Shown one piece after another: positions 9,384-18,201 of a DNA stretch of 35,719 nt. A model generated the notes under the pieces. That model searched no databases. It was not told the origin of the DNA and was given only the letters and a program-made list of their open reading frames with translations. Location: positions 1-35,719 of the forward strand of contig JADIMV010000040.1 of assembly GCA_017694515.1 (NCBI GenBank), written 5' to 3'. The position numbers were made by a program, and so were the translations under genes. Position 1 is the first letter of the stretch, and each line of letters opens with the position of its first letter. This DNA comes from Candidatus Aphodosoma intestinipullorum (GTDB taxonomy: Bacteria > Bacteroidota > Bacteroidia > Bacteroidales > Paludibacteraceae).

Positions 9384-9665
9384 TTATAAATCTATATCTA
9401 TGTCTATATCGGGCAGGTTCTTGGCCAGACAGTCAGCCTCGCTGAGATTTCCCGCGCGCTTCTTGGTAACCTTAACCCCAAGTTGCTCGGCCAACTCATC
9501 CACCTTAGTATTGATGTCATTCTTACTGCAATAGACATAGTTTGTAACCGTCGTATTGTTTGTTTTCCACGTCATCTCCCAGCAATGTGGCTTGTCCGGA
9601 TCGCACGACGTAAACATCACGGCAGTCATGCAGACCGCCATCAAAGACAAAACTAATTTCTTCAT
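9384..9665 (-). CDS. Small putative lipoprotein
   Basis: 93 aa; signal peptide with lipobox MAVCMTAVMFTSC; five-cysteine arrangement; C-terminal DIDIDIDL; good promoter upstream. Confidence 0.7.
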   Translation of the reverse strand: MKKLVLSLMAVCMTAVMFTSCDPDKPHCWEMTWKTNNTTVTNYVYCSKNDINTKVDELAEQLGVKVTKKRAGNLSEADCLAKNLPDIDIDIDL

Positions 9666-9744
9666 AACTGTATATTTATAATGTTAAACAAAACCCTGAC
9701 CATAACCGCCTCCCGCCTTATGTGTGCCATAACACAGAGACACG

Positions 9745-9775
9745 CGCAAAGGTAAGCACAAATCCCCATACCCGC
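9745..9775 (-). promoter_or_regulatory. Promoter for the small lipoprotein
   Basis: Minus strand TTG (9773-9775), 20 nt, TACCTTTG (9745-9752). Confidence 0.6.
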
Positions 9776-9986
9776 AAGAAAAACCGACCGAAAAACGAAA
9801 TTATCCCAAAAATTATATCGGCAGCGTGTAAATGGCGCATAAAACTGGCTCAATACCCCGTCCACATACATCATCAATACAACAATCTCATATAAGCAAA
9901 ACACATATTATTCCTACGCATAATACCAAACATTACAGCATCAGCGCATATCCATTCGGACACCTCTCCTCCAATTATAAATTAAG

Positions 9987-10055
9987 GTTAAAAACACGTA
10001 CTCTCGCCGAAGCTCCTCCGTAGGCTCTCCGAAGCCCCTCCCGACCCTCTCAAGA
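9987..10055 (+). repeat. Dispersed repeat copy B
   Basis: GTTAAAAACACGTACTCTCGCCGAAGCTCCTCCGTAGGCTCTCCGAAGCCCCTCCCGACCCTCTC. Confidence 0.8.
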
Positions 10056-10090
10056 CAAATCGTAACAAAATGCCCGTACTTTCCCGTAGT

Positions 10091-10122
10091 TTTGCCCATT
10101 CAGAAAAAAAACAGTACCTTTG
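10091..10122 (+). promoter_or_regulatory. Promoter of the coaX operon
   Basis: TTTG (10091-10094), 20 nt, TACCTTTG (10115-10122). Confidence 0.7.
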
Positions 10123-10152
10123 CGAGCCATAAGACGATATGCATTTTATTTG

Positions 10153-10893
10153 ATGGAACTTACGATTGACATCGGCAACAGTTATACCAAGTTCTGCATT
10201 TTCGATAATGACGCTATAACCTTCAACCTCATTACCAAAGATGTGACAGAAGAACTGTTGGCGGGCATAACGGGAAGGCACACGATATCCCATGCCATAA
10301 TATCATCTGTGACAGACAATAAAAAACATATCGGCGCGTTCTTGGAACATAGGGGCATACCCGTGCTGACGGTCACACACACCACGGCCATTCCGATTCG
10401 TAACTGCTACGGCACACCGGAAACCCTCGGCATGGACCGGCTCTCGGCCGCCGTAGGCGCGTACAGGCTCAGGCCGGGAGAAGCCTCGCTCATCATAGAC
10501 ATAGGAACGTGCATCACATACGATGTCATCGACGAGACAGGCTCTTTCCTCGGAGGCAACATTGCCCCGGGCTACAAGATGCGGCTCGACGCTATGCACG
10601 CTTTCACAGACAAGCTGCCCGACGTGCCCCCATGCGACATACCGGACTACCGCATAGGCCGCAGCACGACGGAAGCCATGAAAGCCGGGGCTTACAACGG
10701 CATCGTCTACGAGGCGGAAGGCATGGTTGCCTACCTCCGTGGCAGATACGGACGGCTCAATGTGTTCCTGACAGGAGGCGGGGCGGCATATTTCGCACAG
10801 AACATCGGATGCGGAAAAATTGCTGAGCCGAACCTTATACATATAGGCCTGAACGAGATATTAAGATACAACCTGAAGCTGACAACGGAATAA
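10153..10893 (+). CDS. coaX: Type III pantothenate kinase
   Basis: Starts MELTIDIGNSYTKFCIFD; GMDRLSAAVGAY, IIDIGTCITYDVID, GGNIAPGYKMR. The ORF track start at 10120 is an upstream in-frame TTG inside the promoter. Confidence 0.95.
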   Translation: MELTIDIGNSYTKFCIFDNDAITFNLITKDVTEELLAGITGRHTISHAIISSVTDNKKHIGAFLEHRGIPVLTVTHTTAIPIRNCYGTPETLGMDRLSAAVGAYRLRPGEASLIIDIGTCITYDVIDETGSFLGGNIAPGYKMRLDAMHAFTDKLPDVPPCDIPDYRIGRSTTEAMKAGAYNGIVYEAEGMVAYLRGRYGRLNVFLTGGGAAYFAQNIGCGKIAEPNLIHIGLNEILRYNLKLTTE

Positions 10894-12164
10894 TGAACAA
10901 AGTCCAGAACCTTATTATATTAGTTCTGACGGTAGTCATCTCAATGACGGCCGCCGGCATCGCCGCGCAGAACAACACCAACTCGCCATACACGCGGTAC
11001 GGCTATGGACAACTGCAGGACCAGGGCTTCTCCGTAAGCCAGTCGATGGGCGGAATATCATACGGACTGCGGAGCAATGCGACCATCAACCCCGGCAACC
11101 CGGCCTCATACAGCGCGATAGACAGCACAAGTTTCCTCTTCGAGTTCAGCGCATCGGGACTGCTCTCGTCATTCTCGAGCGGCGGCGCGACAAGGAACAC
11201 CTTCACGGGCAATCTCGACTACATAGCCCTTCAGGTTCCCGTCACGAAATGGATGGGGCTCAGCGCGGGAGTCATACCCTTCTCTTTCGTGGGATACAAC
11301 TACAACTTCAACGACTCGGTGAAAAACGCCGGAGGCGAGACCGACCACGGCTACACTGGCTACACGCAGGCATTCAACGGTAAAGGCGGCATCAGCCAGG
11401 TATACCTCGGCCTCGCGTTCGACCTCTTCGACCACCTCTCGCTGGGCGCGAACGCATACTATATGTTCGGCGACATCACCCACTACCGCACACTCGCGTT
11501 CGAATCGACAGACATACTGGCCAACAGCACAGTAAGCACATCCGAACTATATATCAGCAGCTTCAATGCACGCTTCGGACTCCAATACCACGAGACCGTC
11601 GGAGACAAACACGCGTTCACCATAGGCGCGGTTTACGAGTTCAAGTCCCCTCTCGGAGGTAAGCTGACCGAATCGACATCGGGCGTTGACACCGTGACCA
11701 CATCGTCCGTAGAGTCATTCGAACTGCCCGACACATACGGCGGCGGATTCACATACACATACGACGGACGATTCACCATAGGTGCCGACGCTACCTACCA
11801 GGCCTTCTCCTCGGCGAAATACTACGGCGTGACCGACAGCCTCAGCAACAGGCTCAAACTTTCCCTCGGCGCGGAGTACGTCAACGACCCGCGTGGACAC
11901 AGATACGTGGACCGGATGCACTGGCGTCTCGGCGCAAGCTACTCCGACTCATACGTCAGGGTAAACGGCGCGACGGCAAAGGATTTCGCCGTGACGTTAG
12001 GAATCGGACTGCCGCTGCGCAACTCGAAGACAATGATAAACTTTGACCTCAAATACGGCAACATAGGCGGGGCGAATCAGGCTCTGCTGAACGAGCAGTA
12101 TGTCCAGCTGGGCATCAACGTGGCATTAAACGAAACATGGTTTGTGAGGTCTAAGGTAAGATAG
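10893..12164 (+). CDS. Outer membrane beta-barrel protein
   Basis: 423 aa; signal peptide; NTNSPYTRYGYGQLQDQGF start; beta-barrel-like alternation; TAATG overlap with coaX. Confidence 0.85.
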   Translation: MNKVQNLIILVLTVVISMTAAGIAAQNNTNSPYTRYGYGQLQDQGFSVSQSMGGISYGLRSNATINPGNPASYSAIDSTSFLFEFSASGLLSSFSSGGATRNTFTGNLDYIALQVPVTKWMGLSAGVIPFSFVGYNYNFNDSVKNAGGETDHGYTGYTQAFNGKGGISQVYLGLAFDLFDHLSLGANAYYMFGDITHYRTLAFESTDILANSTVSTSELYISSFNARFGLQYHETVGDKHAFTIGAVYEFKSPLGGKLTESTSGVDTVTTSSVESFELPDTYGGGFTYTYDGRFTIGADATYQAFSSAKYYGVTDSLSNRLKLSLGAEYVNDPRGHRYVDRMHWRLGASYSDSYVRVNGATAKDFAVTLGIGLPLRNSKTMINFDLKYGNIGGANQALLNEQYVQLGINVALNETWFVRSKVR

Positions 12165-12205
12165 GAGACGTAATCGAATATAATCCAAATAACCAACCAA
12201 ATAGT

Positions 12206-13540
12206 ATGAAAGCATTAAATCTAATTGTTTTGACACTGTGCTTTTCCATGGCGGCCGGAGTAGTTTCGGCTCAGGAAAAGAAAACCGGAGAAGTGACACA
12301 GGAGTGTATGCAGAACCTCAGTCTCTTCACCACATCATGCAAGCACAAGAACTACGCCGACGCGCTCGGCCCTTGGGAAAAGGCATACGCCGACTGCCCG
12401 TATGCGCACAAGAACATATACATACTCGGTGTACAGATAGTGTCGTGGCAGATAGACAACGAGAAGGACGCGGCAAAGAAAGAGGAGCTGTTCCAGAAAC
12501 TCATGAAAGTCTACGATGACCAGATACTCTACTTCGGCAACGACCCCAAAGACCCGGTTGAGGAAATACTGGCCGACAAGGCGGTCACCTCACTGAAATA
12601 CAAGCCGAACGACCTGGCAATGCCCTACAAATGGCTCAAAGATGCCGTAACCAAACTCGGTGCTGACTGCGGCGCGACACATATACAGACATTCCTCACG
12701 ACATCGTACAGCCTGTACAAGAAAGACCCGTCGCTCACAGAGCAGTTCATCAGCGACTACACCATGTGCAGCAACGCGATAGACGGGGTCATCTCTACAG
12801 CTAAGCCCCAGTACAAGAGCACATACGAACAGTACAAGACATATTTCGACAATCTGTTCGCACAGTCTGGCGCGGCTGACTGCGACAAGCTCAACGAAAT
12901 CTTTGCCCCACAGATAGAGAAGAACAAGGCTGACCTTGCCTATTTGCAGCGCACCATGAACTTCTTCAAGCGTCTGGACTGCACCGACGAGGAGGCTTAC
13001 TTCGCCGCATCGACATACGCACACGCCATACAGCCGTCTGCCGAATCGGCAACGGGTCTCGGCTCCATGTGCTACAGCAAGAAGGACTATGCCAAAGCGA
13101 TAGAATACTTTCAGGAGGCCGCAAACCTTGCCGCAACGGACGAGGACAAGGCCAGTGAGCTGATGCGCATAGCCACTTGCTACAACGCGATGAACAACAA
13201 CGCCAAGACCCGCGAGTATGCAAAGCTGGCCATACAGAAGAACCCCAACACCGCAGCTGCGTACCTCCTGCTGGGATACATCTATGCGAACGCCGGCACT
13301 ATCTCTGACGACCCGGTGCTGAACAAGACAAAATACTGGGCGGCGGTAGACCAGTTCATCAAGGCAAGGAATGCTGACCCCTCGGAAGATAATGTGAAGC
13401 AGGCCAATGAGCTGATAAGGGCATACAGCGCACACTTCCCGACCAAGGAAGAAATCTTCATGCACCCCGACATCGAGGAGGGCAAGACATATTTTGTAGG
13501 CAGCTGGATAAGCGAAAGCACCACTGCACGTGCAAAATAA
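12206..13540 (+). CDS. Secreted tetratricopeptide repeat protein
   Basis: 444 aa; signal peptide MKALNLIVLTLCFSMAAGVVSAQ; TPR-like repeats (KKDYAKAIEYFQEAANLA; NTAAAYLLLGYIYANAG). Confidence 0.85.
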   Translation: MKALNLIVLTLCFSMAAGVVSAQEKKTGEVTQECMQNLSLFTTSCKHKNYADALGPWEKAYADCPYAHKNIYILGVQIVSWQIDNEKDAAKKEELFQKLMKVYDDQILYFGNDPKDPVEEILADKAVTSLKYKPNDLAMPYKWLKDAVTKLGADCGATHIQTFLTTSYSLYKKDPSLTEQFISDYTMCSNAIDGVISTAKPQYKSTYEQYKTYFDNLFAQSGAADCDKLNEIFAPQIEKNKADLAYLQRTMNFFKRLDCTDEEAYFAASTYAHAIQPSAESATGLGSMCYSKKDYAKAIEYFQEAANLAATDEDKASELMRIATCYNAMNNNAKTREYAKLAIQKNPNTAAAYLLLGYIYANAGTISDDPVLNKTKYWAAVDQFIKARNADPSEDNVKQANELIRAYSAHFPTKEEIFMHPDIEEGKTYFVGSWISESTTARAK

Positions 13541-13549
13541 AGCGGAAGC

Positions 13550-14176
13550 TTGAAAACGGAGTTCCGAGATAACAGGTTCAAAAACAGTATAGCAGTAATC
13601 CCGGTGATTATTGCTATGCTGTTTTTATTCACTTCATGCAGGAAAAAGGTTGTCCTGACTGACGATATAGCCGACCAGAAGGTAATTCCCCAGATGCAGG
13701 CCGACTCCATAACGACCATAATATCAGACTCCGGCATCATCCGTTACCGCCTGTTCGCGAAAAAATGGAAGGTCTACGACAAGGCTGACACTCCATATTG
13801 GGACTTTCCGGAAGGACTGCACTTTGAAAGGTTCGATGAAGAGTACAACATCGACGCGCAGATAGATTGCCGCAAAGCCATATACTATCAGAAAATGGAG
13901 ATATGGAAACTCAATGACAGCGTGCGTGCCATCAATCTGCAAGGCGAGCAGTTCGAGACCGAGGAGCTGTACTGGAATCAGGGGACCGAGCGTGTCTACT
14001 CCGACTCGGCCATACGCATCATACAGGAAGACAAGATTATAAACGGCATAGGGTTCAACTCTAACCAGACATTCACAAAGTACGAAATCAGAAACCCATA
14101 CGGCATAATTCCAGTCGACCCCGAAGAAGAGCCGGACACTGTAGCGGCAGACAGCACGGCCGGCAACAAAGATTAA
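13550..14176 (+). CDS. LptC-like LPS export periplasmic protein
   Basis: 208 aa (TTG start likely); lipobox-like LFLFTSC; repeated beta pattern typical of LptC; operon position. Confidence 0.7.
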   Translation: MKTEFRDNRFKNSIAVIPVIIAMLFLFTSCRKKVVLTDDIADQKVIPQMQADSITTIISDSGIIRYRLFAKKWKVYDKADTPYWDFPEGLHFERFDEEYNIDAQIDCRKAIYYQKMEIWKLNDSVRAINLQGEQFETEELYWNQGTERVYSDSAIRIIQEDKIINGIGFNSNQTFTKYEIRNPYGIIPVDPEEEPDTVAADSTAGNKD

Positions 14177-14180
14177 TGAG

Positions 14181-15431
14181 ATGGACGCATATTCAATCAT
14201 AATCATATCGCTTATCCTGTCAGCCTTTTTCTCCGGCATGGAGATAGCCTTCGTCTCGTCGAACAAACTGCGGATGGAGCTTGACAGGAAAAACAACGGG
14301 GTAAGCTCCAGACTGATTGATTTCTTCTACCGGCATTCCGAACAGTATATATCGACAATGCTCGTGGGGAATAATATAGTCCTCGTCATCTACGGCATAA
14401 AGATGGCGGAACTGCTCGACCCCGTATTCGCCAGCTTCATACACAACAATTTCGCCGTCTCTCTGATGCAGACCATCTGCGCCACAATAATAGTGCTGAT
14501 AACCGGCGAGTTCCTCCCAAAGACCATCTTCAAGGCCAACCCTAACCTGTGGCTGCGCATATTCGCACCTGTATTGGCCGTATTCTACGTCATACTCTAC
14601 CCTATCACCATATTGGCCACATTCCTCTCGCGGCTCATACTCTCCATATTCAAGGCATATTCCCCAAAAAGTGGACAGCAGAGCCTCAACAAGGCCGACC
14701 TCGACTACCTGATTAACGAGACTCTCGAAAGCCATGAAAGTGATGTGGAGATAGAAAACGACGTAAAGCTATTCCAGAACGCACTCGACTTCTCATCCGT
14801 AAAAATCCGGGACTGCATAGTGCCGCGCACGGAGATAATCGCCCTGCCCGAAGAGGGGACTACACTTGATGACCTCAAAAACACATTTGTAAGCACAGGC
14901 TACTCCAAGATACTGATATACAGGGATACGATAGACAACATCATAGGCTATTTCCACGCTGCAAACATATTCAAGCAGCCGGACAACTGGCGCGAGCTGC
15001 TGCTGAAAATGCCGATAGTACCGGAAACCATGGCCGCCAACAAATTGATGGACATATTCATGCAGGAAAAGAAAAGCATAGCCGTGGTAGTCGATGAATT
15101 TGGCGGCACAGCCGGGATTGTCACACTCGAAGACATCATGGAGGAGATATTCGGCGAGATAGAGGACGAGCACGACAACCGTGAATATACAGCCAAACAG
15201 ATTAATGAGCATGAGTATGTGCTCTCGGGTAGGCTGGAAATAGACGCGGCTAACAGCCAGTTCGAATTGGGCATTCCCGAATCGGACAACTATATCACGG
15301 TAGCTGGATACATACTTTACCACTACCAGAAATTTCCGAAACTAAACGAAACTATACGTATAGACAATTTCACATTTAAGGTTCTGGCTGCGCACAATAA
15401 CCGCATAGACCTTGTGAAGCTGACCAAATGA
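14181..15431 (+). CDS. CNNM/CBS/CorC-HlyC domain membrane protein (GldE paralog)
   Basis: 416 aa; [68 protein letters not shown]. Confidence 0.92.
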   Translation: MDAYSIIIISLILSAFFSGMEIAFVSSNKLRMELDRKNNGVSSRLIDFFYRHSEQYISTMLVGNNIVLVIYGIKMAELLDPVFASFIHNNFAVSLMQTICATIIVLITGEFLPKTIFKANPNLWLRIFAPVLAVFYVILYPITILATFLSRLILSIFKAYSPKSGQQSLNKADLDYLINETLESHESDVEIENDVKLFQNALDFSSVKIRDCIVPRTEIIALPEEGTTLDDLKNTFVSTGYSKILIYRDTIDNIIGYFHAANIFKQPDNWRELLLKMPIVPETMAANKLMDIFMQEKKSIAVVVDEFGGTAGIVTLEDIMEEIFGEIEDEHDNREYTAKQINEHEYVLSGRLEIDAANSQFELGIPESDNYITVAGYILYHYQKFPKLNETIRIDNFTFKVLAAHNNRIDLVKLTK

Positions 15432-15569
15432 TATGTATATCCAACTGACAATCAATACCATAAAAGATTTTGCACAAAAAACCGGCATTGTATTGCTTTT
15501 TTTCGTAACTTCGTCCCCAAAATTTTAGCGGAAATAGTCAATAATAACATGATATTTGCATAGCAGGAA

Positions 15570-17672
15570 ATGGCAACATTAGAGAAAATCAGGAGTAAAG
15601 GGACATTCCTTTTAATTGTGGTAGGTTTAGCTATTCTGGCATTTGTGATAGGAGATTTCCTCGGATCGGGCTCCACATATTTCCAGGAAAGCCGTAACAA
15701 CGTAGCCAAGATAAACGGCCAGAAAATCAAGGCAATGGACTTCATGAACTCTATCGAGCAGATGAGAAAAGTCTACGAGATGGAAATGGGTCAGGCCAGT
15801 CTCAACGATGAGGCGACAAACCAGATGAGAGAAAGCGTATGGGAGACCACGGTAAGAAGTAAAATCATAGGTGACGAGGCCAAGGCAATGGGCATGATGG
15901 TCACGAAGAACGAGCTTACCGACCAGATAGTCGGCTCTCACATAAGCCCTTACATAACCACACGTCCGGTGTTTATGAATCAGGACGGTGTGTTCGACCG
16001 TAACCAGCTGATTAATTTTCTCTCGATTATAGACGGAGAGCAGAGCGCGCAAATCCCTGCGGAAGAGCTCCAGAACTGGCGTAACTATTGGATGTTCTGG
16101 GAGAGAATGATAAAAGAGAACCGCATAGAGGAGAAATACACATCACTGATTTCCGAGGCGATAGCCGTTACACCGCTTGAAGCAAAATACGCGTTCGACG
16201 GCGGTAAGACATCGGCAGACATTGTATATGCAATGAAAAGCTATTATGCCATAGCCGACTCGACGGTGAATGTCTCCGACAGTGAGATAAAGGCACGCTA
16301 CAATAAGGAGAAAGAGCAGTTCAGACAGGAGGCTAACGCAAACATCAAATATGTAGCGTTCGACATCAAGCCTTCGCAGGAAGATTTCGATGATGTTGAA
16401 AGCTGGATTACGAAACTGAAAGACGAGTTTGCTTCTACTTCGGATATCGCGGGCGTGACAAACGGGAACTCTGATGTCACTTACAGCGGCGTGAACCTGA
16501 CCAAAGACGATGTGGACAAAGATTTCGCAGAGTTCGCGTTCAGTGGCAAGAAAGATGAGGTGTCCGGCCCGATATTTGTAAACAACACCTACAAAATGGC
16601 ACGCATCGTGGAGACTGGCATATCCTCGCCGGACTCGGTGAAACTCCGTAATATCGTGTTGTTCAGGCAGACCCCTGACGAGACACAGGCGCTTGCCGAC
16701 AGCATAGAGACAGCTCTCCTCGCTGGCTCTGATTTCGCACAGCTCGCAGAGGAACACTCCCTCGCACAGAATGCAAGGAACGGCGGTGAGATAGGTTGGG
16801 TGCGCGAAAACGAAGTGACGAAAGAGATTGCCGACAAGGCTTTCTACACCTCGACAAACGGATATTTCCATGTCAAGGAGGGCAATGCGATAATCATCTT
16901 CAATGTGGAGGAGATTGGAGGTAAAGCCGACAAGGTGAAGCTCGCGGTCATCTCGCGTGAAGTGATGCCCTCTTCGAGAACTCAGGCCGACATCTATGCT
17001 GAAGCAAAGAAGTTCGCCGTAGAGAATAACACTCTCGAAAAAATGGAAAGCGCAGCTAAGGAAGGGAATCTTAACCTGCGCAGCGCAAATAACATAAATA
17101 TCAATGCTACCCGTATTAACAATGTAAATCAGGCTCGGGAAGTGGTACGTTGGGCATTCGAGAACAAAGCCGGAACGGTATCTGATGTATTCGAATGTGG
17201 CGACAAACTCGTGGTTGCTGGAATAAACAGCGTACACGAGAAAGGCTACAGGAGCGTTGACGATGTGAAATCAAGGCTCATGACTGAAATCCGCAGGGAA
17301 AAGAAAGGCGATATTCTTACGGAACAGATGAAGGGCAAGACCATGGAAGAGCTTGCGGCAGACAACTTCTCTACCGACACAGTACGCGGTGTGAATTTCA
17401 ACAGCACATACGCGGGTTCGATTGGCAATGAGCCTGTCCTCTTCGCTCAGGTGGCCTCTGCAAAAGAAGGTGAGCTGTCGCAGCCGATAAAGGGAAATAT
17501 GGGCGCATTCGTCTATAAGGTCATATCAAAGACCGAATCGTCTGCACCATATAACGAGAAAGAGGAGATGGCTATGCTCTCCGAGCGTCAGCGTTACATG
17601 AACTCTTATCTCATCATTGATGCACTGAAAAAAGCTGCTGACATAGAGGACTTCAGATACAGATACTTCTAA
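15570..17672 (+). CDS. Membrane-anchored peptidylprolyl isomerase (PpiD/SurA-like)
   Basis: 700 aa; N-terminal TM anchor; parvulin domain (LRNIVLFRQTPDETQALADSIETALLAGSDFAQLAEEHSLAQNARNGGEIGWV). Confidence 0.92.
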   Translation: MATLEKIRSKGTFLLIVVGLAILAFVIGDFLGSGSTYFQESRNNVAKINGQKIKAMDFMNSIEQMRKVYEMEMGQASLNDEATNQMRESVWETTVRSKIIGDEAKAMGMMVTKNELTDQIVGSHISPYITTRPVFMNQDGVFDRNQLINFLSIIDGEQSAQIPAEELQNWRNYWMFWERMIKENRIEEKYTSLISEAIAVTPLEAKYAFDGGKTSADIVYAMKSYYAIADSTVNVSDSEIKARYNKEKEQFRQEANANIKYVAFDIKPSQEDFDDVESWITKLKDEFASTSDIAGVTNGNSDVTYSGVNLTKDDVDKDFAEFAFSGKKDEVSGPIFVNNTYKMARIVETGISSPDSVKLRNIVLFRQTPDETQALADSIETALLAGSDFAQLAEEHSLAQNARNGGEIGWVRENEVTKEIADKAFYTSTNGYFHVKEGNAIIIFNVEEIGGKADKVKLAVISREVMPSSRTQADIYAEAKKFAVENNTLEKMESAAKEGNLNLRSANNININATRINNVNQAREVVRWAFENKAGTVSDVFECGDKLVVAGINSVHEKGYRSVDDVKSRLMTEIRREKKGDILTEQMKGKTMEELAADNFSTDTVRGVNFNSTYAGSIGNEPVLFAQVASAKEGELSQPIKGNMGAFVYKVISKTESSAPYNEKEEMAMLSERQRYMNSYLIIDALKKAADIEDFRYRYF

Positions 17673-17690
17673 ATCGTTAGCACATACAAT

Positions 17691-17736
17691 AAAGCGGATG
17701 CGGGATTCGGCTCAGCCAAATCCCGCATCCGCTTTA
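17691..17736. terminator. Intrinsic terminator after the PPIase gene
   Basis: AAAGCGGATGCGGGATT / AATCCCGCATCCGCTTTA long stem. Confidence 0.85.
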
Positions 17737-17761
17737 TATAGGAAACAATACACACTGGCAT

Positions 17762-17880
17762 ATAAAAAACGAAAGCCTTGCTCACGCAAGACCTCCGCCC
17801 ACATTATCTATAATCTATAATCTATAAAAAAACCTTCTTTCCAATCTATGAAGAATCAAAACCAATTCTCTTGTTTTGAC
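17762..17880 (-). ncRNA. Candidate small RNA (~119 nt), unknown family
   Basis: Minus-strand promoter TTG-19-TACCTTTG with no downstream minus-strand gene; 5' hairpin TCAAAAC/GTTTTGA (17856-17879); tandem ATAGATT repeats; terminator hairpin GTCTTGC-gtga-GCAAGGC followed by TTTCGTTTTTTATA. Confidence 0.5.
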
Positions 17881-17884
17881 ACTG

Positions 17885-17914
17885 CAAAGGTACAGCTTTT
17901 ATTTTATCCCGCAA
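17885..17914 (-). promoter_or_regulatory. Orphan minus-strand promoter
   Basis: Minus strand TTG (17912-17914), 19 nt, TACCTTTG (17885-17892). Confidence 0.6.
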
Positions 17915-18114
17915 TAGGCAAATGCAAATTTAACATTAAATATATGTCCCTCGCGGCAGATTTAACAAAAATCACCCCAGATTGGCCTTTCGTACGCAAA
18001 CATTTTAATAAACATCGAGGCTTAGAACCCGCAAAGTTAATACTTACAATCTGACATATCTCACCTCGCAACGGCAATTCTTCTGCAAAATCCCTTAGAA
18101 AACACTGTTTACAC

Positions 18115-18145
18115 TTGTCTCTTAGCTCGGCTTTTACTACCTTTG
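18115..18145 (+). promoter_or_regulatory. Promoter for the 18202 gene
   Basis: TTG (18115-18117), 20 nt, TACCTTTG (18138-18145). Confidence 0.6.
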
Positions 18146-18201
18146 TATCAGAACACTGCGGTATGGATTCGTAAAAGATGGTTCAGAGCAGATAAACAAT
18201 T

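Noticed and set aside
12590-13465. 291-aa minus-strand ORF opposite the TPR gene
   Set aside because: Antisense shadow ORF, Cys/Val-rich nonsense composition.
16143-17237. 364-aa minus-strand ORF opposite the PPIase gene
   Set aside because: Antisense to a strongly supported CDS; no recognisable domain.
17801-17826. ATCTATAATCTATAATCTATAA as a CRISPR-like or iteron array
   Set aside because: Only about three 7-nt units without spacers; counted as part of the sRNA candidate instead.
18032-18039. Minus-strand TAACTTTG as a second orphan promoter
   Set aside because: No TTG at the expected distance; treated as a chance -7 match.
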